Source: Schistocerca nitens
Taxonomy: Eukaryota > Arthropoda > Insecta > Orthoptera > Acrididae
Length of the DNA: 64,000 bases
Direction: 5' to 3'
Assembly: GCF_023898315.1 (NCBI RefSeq)
Contig: NC_064619.1
Location: forward strand, 349,256,650-349,320,649
Of this stretch, positions 31,507 to 44,000 are shown one piece after another. Below the pieces are notes generated by a model. The model did no database searches and was not told the origin of the DNA. It saw nothing but the letters and a program-made list of their open reading frames with translations. Position numbers and translations under genes: made by a program. The number at the start of each line of letters is the position of its first letter. The first letter of the stretch is position 1.

Positions 31507-33293
31507 AGACGGACTACCAGGGTGGGGCGTACTATCACAACTATACATTCTAATACTAGAAAGTACAGCAACTGTAGAAGTACGACTCGCCATACAATGA
31601 GAATCAGGAAATTTACATCAGGTCCATTTACGTACCTGACTATTATTTGAGAGCTGGTGCAGAAAAGTTGTGTCATCGTAAAGGGTCAAGTTGTTTGGAT
31701 ATACCACTCTGAGATTAAGAGCTAATCTGAACTGCCGAACAAACAACAATTACCAATAAACGATACTCTGTGGGTGCAGCTGACACGAAGAACTGCTGTA
31801 CCATTATGTACTTCTGAACATGTTTAAATTTATATCAATAGTTATTGGAAGTTTTCTTACTCTAATGATCTGACTGAAGAAACTGCGTTAGAGAACAGGG
31901 CTGCTAAAAAAACCAAAAGTGGACCCCCTTTTAATCGTTCCGCTCTAGATATATTCAGAGCCGGCCGTTGACATCTGCAACGGGAAGAATAGAAAGGGCT
32001 CGGCGGCCGGCAGTAACTGTCATTTACATACGGCTGAGCCCCGAGTGAAGGACCGCCCTCGCATATTAACTGTGGCGGCCGCTGTCCATTGCGGTGACCC
32101 CTGCAGCCGCCAGAGGCCGCGTTAATCCAGTTTTTTGTTTTGTGCACGTTCTGAATCGGAATTCGCAATAGACTGCGGCCCCTTCCACACCACCGGATGC
32201 AGACATCCTCTTGCCGCCCCTTTGTTGCGCTTCTTAGGAGCTCCAGCTTGCAAGTAACGATCCTGGTCCAGGGAAGTTTTCAATTCGTTGTAATGAACGA
32301 TGGCTACAAAAGAAAAAGAAATCATCCATTATTAGTTAGCTCATTACATCAGTCCACTCATAGTAATTGTTCATTACTCGCGCTAATAAACTTCTAATGA
32401 GACTCCAAAAGCAAATATGGAGCAAATCTTTATATGATTTAGAATAAGTCTACTTAGTATCCGTTATTTCAGGAGATGGAGCACGACGGAGAGCAGAGAC
32501 CAGTAAAGTTGGTATTCGAAGTATTTGGCTATAAGTATTAGAATTCGTACGTGCCTGGTAAATGATCCACTTAGTTTGGTTATTCACGATTCAAATCGCT
32601 CGCAACATCCTTTTAGAGTACAATACTTCGGTTTCGCTGTGCACAAATAATCAGAAAATGCCGTCCGTACACAATAATAAAAAAGATAAGAAACAAATTT
32701 AACAGGCTTAACGTTGCCTTTTTCAGTGGAGATAATTCGAATGGCGAAGACAGCAGTATTGGGTTTATACATAATATCTACGCCTCTGGGTATTCTCCGC
32801 AAGCCACTCACTTCTCGGTGTACTGCTGAACTTTGGGCTTCTAAACCTTTCACTGATCTCCATTCCTATCATTACAAAATGTACAGTTTATTGAATGTTG
32901 AGTAGTACTGGAATAAAAAAGGCGTTTTACTATAGGGGAATTGTGTTTTGTTGTAGTTAAGCGACATCTTGTTTTCCGTAACCCGCTAGATAACGTTTTT
33001 TCTGCAACAATATCTACATATTTCACATTTCACCATATTCAAAGGTATTTACTTCATCTCCCAAAAGAAAATATTTTTAATTGTGCCTTACATTTACTGT
33101 AATCAAAATTTAAACACTTCCTTATGAAGTATAGCTGCTTTCGTTAGAGAGTTGAGTAGCAAGGAATGACAGGAAGCTCCCGGTACTATGGTCCCTGACC
33201 CGCAGAATCCCTCTCTCTTCACCCACTGAACATATCGCTAAGCGTAGTGGCACTGATGGTAAAGTAAAGTTTAGAAACATTTGGACCACTTCT

Positions 33294-33424
33294 TATACAT
33301 TATAGACTGTAATCGATTGTGAAGGTAAATATGTGTGACGGCTTTTCAATTAATTATTGCAATTCATAGAAAAATAGGCACATATATGTATACCTTCACA
33401 GTCGATTGCAGCCTGTAATGTACA
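33294..33424. repeat. Imperfect palindrome next to mariner
   Basis: The arms at about 33294-33342 (TATAGACTGTAATCGATTGT, GAAGGTAAATATGTG) and 33376-33424 (CACATATATGTATACCTTCA, CAGTCGATTGCAGCCTGTA) are inverted copies around a ~35-bp loop. It abuts the mariner terminus at 33421, so it may be a small fold-back element into which the mariner inserted. Confidence 0.7.
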
Positions 33425-34476
33425 AGGGGCGGTCAAAAAGTTTCCGTAACTCATTCCCTGTGTTCGATCGATGTACTCAGCAGTGTCCTTCAGCCATGCA
33501 TGCACAGCACATCGAACTGCGATATGGTACTTCATGCAAAAACGAGGTCGGAACTTTAATCATCCGTCTCTTCCTGTACGACATTCACAGTATCTTTGCA
33601 CTTACAAAATGTGGACGAAACTGTGGCATATGAAAGTCTGAGTCTGTCTTGGAAGGGTGCTCCGATAGCCGAAGCCATTAAGGTGACTTCTCCGTAAAGC
33701 GGGAAATGTGGTTTCCAGTCCCGGTCCGGTATAAAATTTCATTGTCTCCAATAAATTGTGCAGCAGGAGTTCCACCGTTTTCGCAGATGCTAATATGATT
33801 CTTGCAAGAACTTTCAATTCCAGTGCGTTCCTCCTGCGATGATGAAATGCAACGTGACTCCTCTCCGTGTATGTAAGTACTGACAGTAGGCATGCAATTA
33901 GTGTGGCATTCGTGTCTTTCCAACGTGCGTGTGGAAATGCGGAATAGTGAACTATGGCAACGTTACCACAAAATGCGTCCAAACAGAACCAACATGCTGT
34001 CATTCTTTTCTTGGCTGCCGAAGGATAAATATAGCTAAATATACTTCAGAGAATGAGAAATCTGCATCTGTCCTGTCTAAAACCATCGCTGTGCAGTGGG
34101 ACGTCAAGTTCCAACTAGAGGCGCCGCCGCTTCATGCTGACACAAGTTCTCATTTCGCAAATGTCGTAATGCAGAAGTTACTCCACCTCAAGTAGGACAC
34201 ACTCGAGGAGCCGTCCTACAGCCACGATGTGATTATCAGTTCTTCAGCACCTTAAAAAGGAACTGGAGGGTCGACGATTCCTGCCGGACGAGAATGTGCA
34301 ATAGGTAGTTACAGACTTCTTCACGCAGCAGGACACGGTGTTTTACCAAACCGGTATCTATAACCAGATGCGTCGGTGGGTTTATTGCATCAGTACTCCA
34401 GGAGGTTTTGCCTGATTTGCGTACCGATTACGAACTGCACGGCCTTCGAACGGTAACGTTTTAATCGCCCCTTATA
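33421..34476 (+). mobile_element. Degraded mariner-like element
   Basis: The termini are inverted: left TACAAGGGGCGGTCAAAAAG, right inverted TATAAGGGGCGATTAAAACG. The plus-strand interior has a decayed mariner C-terminus around 34130-34420, including LHLKWDTLEEPSYSHD, CDYQFFSTLKKELEGRRF and a QMRRWVYCIST tail, spread over more than one frame. The length of 1056 bp is a little under the usual 1.3 kb. No intact catalytic triad is visible. Confidence 0.75.
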
Positions 34477-34858
34477 AATGATTGTTTATGAGAACAAGAA
34501 AGAAAATGCAAACTGATAGGCCTCTGTGGCTGGTGTCGGTACTTCCGAGTATACTGGTGTGCCATGTTGTAAAACATGTAAAATGTTAAAACACTGAAAC
34601 TGCAGGAAGTGCGGCAGTGGACGATTCGGTGGCTGTAATGGAAAAATGTAACATCCTCATTTAGTAATACAACCAAAAACCAAACTTTACACATCACTGC
34701 AAGAGGGATTTCGCGCTGGCTGATCATAACAGTTAGTCCTGGATATACTGTCATTACACTAACTACATGCTCGCGCTTCGCAACGGAAGTTACAGAAAAG
34801 CCTTCGCATACCGTCGCTTTTCAGGGTTCCGCAACTCCGTCGGTAAAAACGGAACCAT
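34477..34858. other. Repeat-like flank holding the Ty3 target site
   Basis: The last part (CAGGGTTCCGCAACTCCGTC, then AAAAACGGAACCAT) resembles the widespread arthropod CAGGGTTCCGTA...AAACGGAACCC motif. It continues across the second Ty3 copy as TATACGACCAC at 40057. The Ty3 element therefore appears to have landed in an older repeat. No gene is seen. Confidence 0.45.
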
Positions 34859-35424
34859 TGAAACGTCCCCTTTGAACAATTTTACAATACTGTGCTTAAC
34901 CTGACACACAATATTTTTTTTTTTTTAGCGCAACGCAATCTGACTTTCACAAAATCCCTACAAAAGAATGGCCCTGACTAACATTAAACTATACCTTTCA
35001 CAAATCACTAAATCACTTACCTCACAATAATCTTCGTTTCTCCCACTACTGCAATACAGCAAGCGCCACTACTGCCAGCTAAATAAAAGATTCAAACTAT
35101 GGAAGGCACTAACTACTGATAGGGATAGTTAGCAAATGAAAGATATTAATAGAGAACAAACAATGTATTTACCTTGATATCATCATATATATAGCAGTTC
35201 ATGACAGATTACAAAACTCCGCCATCTCTCTCCCCACATCCACCACTGCTGGCGGCTCACCTCCAACTGCCCAGCGCTACGCGCTGTTCACAGCCAGCTG
35301 CCTAACACTACAATGGTTGAGTATTACAACAATGCAAAGCAGCCACAGACTGCACACGGCACAGCCGGTGATTTTCATACTGAGGTGGCGTTATCAATAA
35401 AAAAACCTAAACAGCCTACTTACA
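34859..35424 (-). repeat. 3' LTR of second Ty3 copy
   Basis: 566 bp, TG...CA ended, closely similar to 2662-3195. It carries a short ATATATATA at the site where the 12.2-kb copy's 5' LTR has the large TA array. It is followed on the inside by the same purine-rich tract (CCCCCATGCTCCCC on the plus strand). Confidence 0.92.
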
Positions 35425-38400
35425 TAGCCCCCATGCTCCCCACAAAAAATTTTACAAATTTTGTTGGGCACTGGCCAATACATATTTGTTAAAATTTTTT
35501 TCACAATTACAATAACAAAGAAATCAAATGCACACACTTATTGATACAATGTTGGTCAAAAGCTAAAATTTTGTCACAGTCCATAAAGACAGTCCTGATC
35601 ATTCATCACATTGCAGTGTTTTTCTCAAAGTCTGAGCAGTAAAAGAAAATGCACACGGAAGTAGTGGATTTCCATGCAGTCTTGAAGAAGTATCGTTGTC
35701 CTTCCAACGGAAAGACAGTGCTGACTCTCGACATGCTGACAGGTAATGGGCCACAACAGAGCAAACCCACAGCGGAGTCAGTCGAAGTTTTGAAGAGTAT
35801 TGGTGGGTAGGTCATCACAGAGCAGACCCACTGTAGTCCTGGTAGAGATTACGGTATTGGTGGGCCACCAGAGGTGCAGACCCACTGCAGTCCTTGTAGA
35901 AATAATGGTATTGGTGGGTCATCAAAGGTGCAGACCCACTGCAGTCCTTGTAGAGATAATGGTACTGGTGGGCCACCAGAGGCGCAGACCCACTGTAGTC
36001 CTTGTAGAGATGGCCAGCAGCCATCTGTTGTGACTGTGCAGGTACACAATCACCATTGAAGAGTCTTGCGGATAATATAACAAGTCCATAACCACCACTT
36101 GTGCACTCACAAAGTTGTTGGAATTATCCTTAGAACAAGCAATGCTGTTATCCAGTCCCTTGCTGAATTATTAACACACGTGCAAACACTATCACTCCCT
36201 ACTTCTCACATATTGTGCATATGCTATGACCAACAGAAACGTGTGCAGTGAAATGTAACTTACAAGTTACTTAATTTGATGACCTGGTGTCAATTACAGT
36301 TTTATAACATAAGAATACAATTACAAGGGTACAGAAAACATCATTAAAAACATAATAGTAGAGATAACATTCGTAGTAATAGGGGCTTTACAAAAGAATA
36401 GAAATAAACATATACATCAGTGTTACAAAAATAATGACATAAGTACATACATAAAGATCAGAATAACTTTTGGAATATCAACTTCCACATGAGCATTAAA
36501 ACAAAACAGAACAAATACTGTATAAACATCTTTACAAAGTAAATAACATGGTATTAGAAAAATTCTACAACATAGGTCTTATCAGATAAACAACTAAAGA
36601 CAGGAAGTACACAAATACACAAGGGAACACAAACACATAGTGGGATAACACAAGGAAAGGACAGGGTTTGTTTTCAGTGTAACATTTGGTACTGCAGTCC
36701 AACCGAAAACTTCATTCCATAGATCTTTCGTCTTATTTCAACCTTTGCTTCTACCAAAAAAATCCTATCCAAGCATGCTTTCTGTATTTATTTCACATAT
36801 TTCTTACCTCATTATTTATTCCCAAGAAAATCCTACCTATACCTGCTTTCTGTACTTTACTCGTATAGCTTCTCAATGCATTTTTTTTCCAATTAATCGC
36901 TACTCATTATCTTATAGGCTACCCCCTCTTAAGCTAACTTATATCTACTGAGCTCAGATGTTAAACTAAGGGATGAGGCAATGCAGCATCACATAAAACA
37001 ATTAATATAAACAGCAATAAAAAAAACGCAGATTTGCGAAGCAGCATTTTAGAAATTAGCGAAGCAATTGCAATATTACAACTAATATAAGGCAATGTGC
37101 AGCAAACAATAAAAAGAAATCATTAGTAAAACTGGCTTAACAGAATAATACAAAGTCAAATTCAATAACACTATGCCTGGCAAACAGCAGCAACTTATAC
37201 CTAAACATGACATAGCTCAAGCAGAAAAAATAGTACACTAAAGATAACAATGCAGATAAGGGAAATGTATAATCACATCTTAATGTCTAAGTAATTAAAG
37301 TGGTGCACCACAACAACTTATTGTAAAAAAATATTACCATTCACTCCTTTTTTTTTTGACAAAAATTATTATTTACTCGATCTGTAGACAGAAAATATTT
37401 ATATTAGTACATCTATAAAATTTTATTTTAACCAATGCTGCATTGTAGCTAGAAACTAGATATTAAACAAAATGAGTTAATAAATACATAAAGCAAGCCA
37501 TATGGCATTTCTCTCAATTAGCACGACAATAGCCGTGAAATGTTGCGATGCTTTCTTTAAAGGAACGTCAATAGCGAGGATAATGGCCTCCCCCTTTTTT
37601 TTTTTTTTACCTGTGCCGCTGGAAGGCTAATGGCTTTTTTTTTCGGGCGGCTGTCGCCCAGCTGCGTGCCCACGACGCATTACGTGCAGGTGGTCACTGA
37701 ACTTTCTTACCGAAATATTTACGACAGCAGTTTCCGCTACGACAGTCTCACATAAAAATATTTCACAGGTCAAGAATTAGCGTTGCAAATCTGTAGAAAC
37801 AAAATCCTATGAATATAACAGTGTCCAAGAAATTTTCGCCGTCATTGTGATACATTCACGCATTTACACACATTTCATAACTCTTAAAGTACGATTCTTG
37901 GTTTCCAACATCCTTTTCCACAAATCAGAGTGCCCTAATCACTATTCATTACTCCTTACCTTATTACACATATACAAATTCGTCGACGCTTCTTCAATAT
38001 TTCCTGTTAATAAATACATAACATAATCAAATAACTCATATAGCATCAGCTCCTTGACCATAAACATACCTCAGCAGCATAATACACATCGTCGTCATAA
38101 CATCATAAAACCTCAGCCAAATCTCAAAATCGTCGTAGCTTCCTGAATATTTTAAAACCTAAAAAAAATTCTCTGCTCATTTCAAAAGTGTTATCTACCT
38201 CAAACGTACTTTAAAAATCATGATCCCATACCAAATACATCATTCAAAGCTCACATATTATCACAATGGTTCCGAAAAAATATGAACAGTTTACAAAGTA
38301 CAGACAAAATACAATTTCGTAAGTGTGAAGTTATCCAACGGTATAATTGCGTAAACATCTGTCACTGACGTAGTAAAAAAAATTTTGTCTTTCAGTTAAA

Positions 38401-39165
38401 TGATCTGATAGCTGTGTAATACTGTGTTGGAGAAATATGGTACCGATGTGTAAAGTTGTATAAGCAAATACCATATTAGCTAGGGTTCCTTGTGGTTGCC
38501 ACACACATGGTACACAAAGTAAACGTGTACCCCCCTGAGGATTAATGTAATTATACCCTCAGGTGTTACAGATTACAGCAATGGAAACTTTCTTTGCAAT
38601 TTAAAAATCTTTAAAAATAAATGTTTTAAGTACAAAATTAATCACTCAAATACGTGTCCTGTAGCGCTAAACTGTGCGTCTTGTTGTAAGATACTCTCTG
38701 TGTAAGTGTCGTAGATATCGTCCTCCGAAAGCTGAGTTCCACAAAAGTCAATGTACTTACCTCATGATACACAAAAGTGAAATGCTTTGCGTATAGATAT
38801 CTTAGTTATTACGCTTATTGCCGTGATGAGGAAAGTACTGTCCTGTAACGTATTGTTGTGCCACGAAAAAGGCTGTCTCATTGTAGCTATACCACAAAAG
38901 TTACTAATAAAACATGTTTTTCTTTCCAAAAGAATTCAGAAAACTGTGCAAATGTAAAACAGAAACACCTCAAAGGCAACATTGTAAACTGTCGCTCATT
39001 AGTAGCGTCGTGATAACATCGTGTAGCTGTCACATAAACTAACCACTGTATCATCTGGTATCTCTCAGAAAGAACTTTAAATTCAGAATGTATTTTCAAA
39101 TAAACCAAAATGTTGCATTAAAAAAAAAAGCAGAATATCTTTCAATAAACGATTTTACATGTGAA
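35425..39165 (-). other. Non-coding 3' region of second Ty3 copy
   Basis: Matches 3196-7355 of the first copy along its length, with small indels and without coding capacity. The 54-bp array here has four units (35797-36013) against three in the first copy. At 39130-39165 it runs into the last codons of pol. Confidence 0.85.
35797..36013. repeat. 54-bp tandem repeat, four units
   Basis: Four successive units, each with CAGACCCACTG(C/T)AGTCC, are homologous to the three-unit array at 3572-3735. The extra unit is closest to its immediate neighbour, which suggests a simple tandem gain or loss between copies. Confidence 0.92.
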
Positions 39166-39281
39166 ATGTGGTGCAGAATGTGGTATAAGTCGGTAAAGAA
39201 TACTGGAATTTTTTTTTCAAGGTTAGCGCTATGTTATTTTTCCCTGAGCCAGCTGGCGCACGCGGCTGCCTGCTGTGCGGG
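39166..39281 (-). pseudogene. Pol scraps fused by deletions
   Basis: Short blocks correspond to separate parts of the intact element. About 39193-39265 matches the RNase H/integrase linker region near 8545-8630. The sequence then jumps at about 39270 to the gag-pol junction near 10672. Two deletions therefore removed RT, protease and most of integrase. The blocks are recognised by nucleotide similarity; protein frames are lost. Confidence 0.7.
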
Positions 39282-39878
39282 TCAGTCCCTGCCTCTTTGT
39301 TGGCGCGCGTCGTTAATGGGATTCGGAGACCGAACTTCTACAAATTCGCCTTGCCGAGAGGGCCCTGCCGTGTTTAAATCCCGCCAGTTCAGATGCAATT
39401 CAGGTCTGTCGTTACGAATATATCGTCTGTCGTCATGTCGGTAGGTTCCGTAGTTTCTTCCTTGTCCGTCACGTGGTGGAAAATTTCTCCCTGAATCGTA
39501 ACTGTGCGCCGAACTGTTGCGTCTGAAGTTATTCTGCCTCCCTTCATAATAATTGTTTTGGTTCCCATATTGTCTGTTTCTCTGATTGTCTCTGTGATAG
39601 TCATTACTTCGGAAATGCAATCTTTCTCTGTAACTATTACTACTCTGCCAACGGTTGTCATACGGGTGGTGTCTGTTTTGGTCACGATTTGTGTTGTGAG
39701 AATAGCCTTGTCGCGTCCAGTTATTATTTCTTTCATCGCGGAATTGCGACGGATGTGATCTGTAATTGTTGTGCTCCTGCATTCCGCGATTGTCAGTGTC
39801 AATTTCCAGTTCTTGTAACAGTCCCTGAAAAGCTTCAATGTCGTCTTTGCAACGTCCTGCCAGAATAATATGTCTTAA
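39282..39878 (-). pseudogene. Gag C-terminal fragment of second Ty3 copy
   Basis: The 166-codon minus-strand frame (39782-39282) is the Arg/Asn/Tyr-rich Gag tail (RNDRPELHLNWRDLN, GEFVEVRSPNP). The capsid end continues to 39878 in a shifted frame. The upstream gag is deleted, and the sequence jumps directly into LTR sequence at 39879. The tail differs from the intact Gag by many substitutions but keeps the frame, with no zinc knuckle in either copy. Confidence 0.85.
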
Positions 39879-40052
39879 GGCGGCTCACCTCCAACTGCCC
39901 AGCGCTACGCGCTGTTCACAGCCAGCTGCCTAACACTACAATGGTTGAGTATTACAACAATGCAAAGCAGCCACAGACTGCACACGGCACAGCCGGTGAT
40001 TTTCATACTGAGGCGGCGTTATCAATAAAAAAACCTAAACAGCCTACTTACA
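39879..40052 (-). repeat. Partial 5' LTR of second Ty3 copy
   Basis: 174 bp from GGCGGCTCACC to CTTACA, matching 3022-3195, fused at its inner edge to gag. Its outer end is intact and followed by CCAT, which shows that the deletion happened after integration. Confidence 0.9.
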
Positions 40053-40227
40053 CCATTATACGACCACTTCCGCAATAAATACGTTTTTCCAAGCCAACAA
40101 GTAAAGTATAAATGAAACACATATAAAGAAACAACGCAAGTTCCTTAAGTTTTTAATTCACAAAGTGAAATCAGTAAATCGGTATAACCCGCCCAAGTAA
40201 ATTCCAGGTTAATTTATATCCGCAAGG

Positions 40228-40422
40228 CCGGCTGGGGTGGCCGAGCGGTTCTAGGCGCTACAGTCTGGAACCGCGCTACCGCTACGGTCGCAGGTTCGAA
40301 TCCTGCCTCGGGCAAGGATGTGTGTGATGTCATTAGGTTAGTTAGGTTTAAGTAGTTCTAAGTTCTAGGGGACTGATGACCTTAGAAGTTAAGGCCCATA
40401 GTGCTCAGAGCCATGTTTTTTT
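40228..40422 (+). repeat. tRNA-derived SINE
   Basis: Plus-strand copy with a Pol III type A box (GGCCGAGCGGTTCTAGGCGC) and B box (GGTTCGAATCC), then the shared tail ending CATAGTGCTCAGAGCCATG. CCGCAAGG is present on both sides (40220-40227 and 40427-40434), the likely target duplication. Confidence 0.93.
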
Positions 40423-40823
40423 GTACCCGCAAGGATAAGAATGCGTCACTTATTTCTGTCACTGGGTTACCTTCCTAAGACACTTTTCTGATTCAGATAA
40501 AATGCTAACAGCTGTACCTATTGGTTCTTTGGTGTACTATGCAACCAGTAACGATATCTGTTGGTCCTTTTCTGCACTACGCTCTCCTAAATACTAAGCT
40601 GAGCACACTCCTGAATCTTTAAATTACGATATCCTCTGTTCCCAGATCCGATTTTGATGAAATAAAGCCCACATGTAGCACAAAACAGACGCGACAGTTT
40701 CACGGTTATATTATTGGTGTAGCTTTGGCTGTAAGACAAAAAATCTTTAATCTTGTAACTAATATCAATAGGTACGGTTGTAATCTAATTCGCATTACGT
40801 TAACACAACAAACGAAACTCAGT

Positions 40824-41026
40824 TCAAATGGTTTAAAGGGCTCTGAGCACTATGGGACTTAACATCTGTGGTCATCAGTCCCCTAGCACTTAGAACTACT
40901 TAAACCTAACTAACGTAAGGACATCACACACATCCATGCCCGAGGCAGGATTCGAACCTGCGACCGTAGCAGTCGCGCGGCTCCGGACTGAGCGCCTAGA
41001 ACCGCTAGACCACCGCGGCCGGCTCA
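40824..41026 (-). repeat. tRNA-derived SINE
   Basis: Minus-strand copy. AAACTCAGT at 40815-40823 and 41027-41035 is the target duplication. The B box (GGTTCGAATCC on the minus strand) is intact, and there is one base change in the A-box region. Only 400 bp from the SINE at 40228, in opposite orientation. Confidence 0.93.
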
Positions 41027-41035
41027 AAACTCAGT

Positions 41036-44000
41036 CACACACATATTATCTCAGCAGAGTGATACATGAAACGTATTAAATTGAGTCCTAATGACCGATA
41101 TTAAACCGCAAAATATTAGGATAAACATTTAAGGAAATTATTGAAAGCGAATTTTTACTCAAAACGTAGCACAATAACATACATGGCGAGTACGTGAATT
41201 CACTTGAGAGGCATCGAAATCCTGCATAGTTTGGTGCAAATGGCTCCCAAAACCTTACATATTCATGAAGCTCTAACCAAGAACGTGTAATCATTTACCC
41301 CAATTAATTTGAGGCACAAGTAAATGTTTGCCTCAGTAAAACACGATAGTGTTTTGCAAAACTTTAACACGTGGTTATAGACATAAATACATGACAACAC
41401 AATTGAACACTAATTTTAACAAACAGGAGCGAACGAGAACAAAACCTCACATTTCATAGCAGGCCCCCTGACCTATACGACCAACGAACTGACATTCAGT
41501 TTAAAAAGACACTAAATCACGTGCGTTAAGTACCACCAACATAGCTCCACGAACAACACGAACATGACACAGAATATAGCTAAGACCCTAAATACACAAC
41601 GCCGTATGAAGCATTATGATTGACTGAACAACGTCACTCATACACATGATCGACTCGTAGCAGCGTCAGCTGACCACCATTCTGTGTCCCCAGGGTGCCG
41701 AACTCCAGACATACAGCAGCAATAATATGGCAAGCCGACAGCATGTCCCAGATACCTCCTACTCCACAGCATCTACACGGCCTCGATTCCCTTGCGTAAC
41801 AGCGATAAGCGGAGACAAACAAACAGCTTGCAATCGTTGGGCAGAGTTCAGGACTGCACTTCGTTCTTAGCGGTCACGACCACAACTCCAAACACAGGAT
41901 GGCCACTATCCAATGTGCTGTAGCGTACCATGTTTCTCCTTCTCGTTCGCAGGCAGACGCCTGAACGAGGCCTCGTACCAGCCAATGCTGCCTCACTTCC
42001 GCCTGAGCCACAGATTACCGGCGCCACAGCGTGCTAACGGCAAACCACTCTGATAACGATTGCCAGAGAAGTGCTGATAGGGCTCAAATATGAAATACCT
42101 CTTCAACACAACCGAAAATATTTTAGTATTTAACAAGTTTCACAAGATCGTGTAAGATGACACACCGATCCAACCTGTAGCAAAATATTTTTACCGTGAA
42201 GGCAGCTGGGTCTGTTGGCAATTACTATTTCAAGTGGTGATTCTAATTTCTCCACCACATATTACGTGCGAGAAGTATTTCTCGTTGGTGGCTGTAGAAA
42301 ATGGAAGAAGAATTATTTTAAAAGAAGCTGCAGATGGTAGTAAGTGCTCAGCTCCAAACACTGAACATTGAGATAATGACAATTGTTGGTAGAGAATGCT
42401 AAATTTTAGTATCTACTGCTACGATGACCATAATGTGGAACTCATTTCGGAATCCTTTCAGTTGTGCCTTAGAGTTGTTAAACTTAGGCAGTCGCTTCAC
42501 AGAGAGGATAACTGAGGACAGTTTAAAGCAATGACCGCACATCGCAAGAAGAAACTTCTTTATTTTTGTTTTTAACGATGAAACAGGAAATTCGTATGGC
42601 TATTCAGGCTGGAAGGCACCGAAGGGCACGTTCAGCCACCTACTTCTACTTTTTTTCTATCCTTTGCTCACAATTGCACCTTTCGTTCGTGGCATGTGAC
42701 AGTTGTGCGGTGACTATGCGGTTGTGTTGGTGACTATAGTGCTTGCATGTAATATGGTGTCAAGTTTGTCTTGGATGATAATGAGAGGAAAGAGAGGGTG
42801 AAACCCAGCGTAGGAATATAACCTACTCATCTCGAATAACACCAAGGGGCGCTCTGAACTTCCCATACGCCTGACGGATAACGACGGAAATGTCACATGC
42901 CCTCAGTACATGAGACAGTGCAGAGAGGGTTTGGAGTTTAATCCTCCATACTTGTGTTAGCTGCTACTCATCCAAGCAGTGGCCAAGCACGACGTTCCTT
43001 GATTTCATTGATTTGACGAGAACCGATGTATTTAAAGAGGCAAGGCCACTGAAGTCTTTATTGAGAGAGGGTGTGAGGCAATGGGCAGATCCAGGCCTTG
43101 TCTCGCATATTATTTTCCTAGCACATGAATTAGCGTATCAAACTTCCATTTCCTTATTTTGTTTTCCGTATGATTCTGTATCTACCAAACGTTTCTCACA
43201 ATTTTACGGATGCAGCTCACGAATGATAAGACGTAGATCCTGCTATTGTAGATGGGTGGTCATATTGGATTTTGATGTCAAACTCACTTCTGGCGACAGT
43301 TTTGTCCATACGTATCTTGACATGGCACGTGGGATTTCCTCCAACTGTGGAACACCTAACTTTCTCACGCGACATTTCAGTGAAGTCCTGTTTGTCCAGT
43401 ACCGGAGTCGCCGAGAGGATGACACTGTGGCTGGAGACTGCCTGAGGTAACCCACTGGCGGCGTCTGGTCAGTGGGAGACGGACCCAAAGGCACCTAAGT
43501 GAGCTTTGCGTACAACAACAACTGGACCTCGCAGGTGGTTAAGTTGAGACCTGAACCTCGTTAAGGTCATCGGCCGGTTGGTTTTGGCCATCCACAGTGA
43601 AACTGAATGCCATGTTTGCTCCGAGGAATCTGTCTTTCTAAGCCAGAATTATTGCCATACACTCACTTATAAAACGCCCCAGTGCCCCTTCCGTGAGAAC
43701 GAGGTTTTAGCCTTCCTAGAATTTGCAGAATTTCCCATCGTGGAGAACCGGCTGTGGGAATCTTTCCCCGGTCTCTCCAGCTAATGAAACTACGGTTTTA
43801 ATTGGGAGAGGCATGTTAAGTTATATGGTGGGACACAGGGAAGCAAAGTCCAAAGCTAAGATTGGTGCTACACTTGCGCCCTTTTGCTGACTGGTCATGG
43901 AGCGATTTTCTTGCGAGTACTTTTCTGAGGTGAGCTAATAGGTGGGTAGCTAGCTAAGTAGAGGACTTCTGCTTTCTGCCAAGTCATTTCGGAGATTTGC

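Larger units (their letters stand above)
30301..33290. other. No gene recognised; simple repeats
   Basis: Only short ORFs with no recognisable domain. It contains a GA microsatellite (30932-30958), a 19-base G run (31488-31506) and a CpG-rich patch at about 31960-32125. Nothing supports a host exon. Confidence 0.5.
34859..40052 (-). mobile_element. Second, internally deleted copy of the Ty3 element
   Basis: The same family as 2662-14829, with CCAT duplicated at 34855-34858 and 40053-40056. It keeps a full 3' LTR, the whole ~3.7-kb non-coding 3' region, two short scraps of pol, the C-terminal end of gag, and only the first ~174 bp of the 5' LTR. About 7 kb has been lost in at least three separate deletions. 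It cannot transpose alone. Confidence 0.92.

Noticed and set aside
35797..36013. Possible CRISPR-like array
   Set aside because: Units are direct tandem repeats without unique spacers, in a eukaryotic retroelement.
40228..40422. tRNA gene (A and B boxes present)
   Set aside because: Part of a dispersed ~195-bp SINE with non-tRNA body, tail and target duplications; no proper acceptor stem.
43013..43450. 145-codon plus-strand ORF
   Set aside because: No motif, no codon or neighbour support; consistent with chance in 4.5 kb of anonymous DNA.
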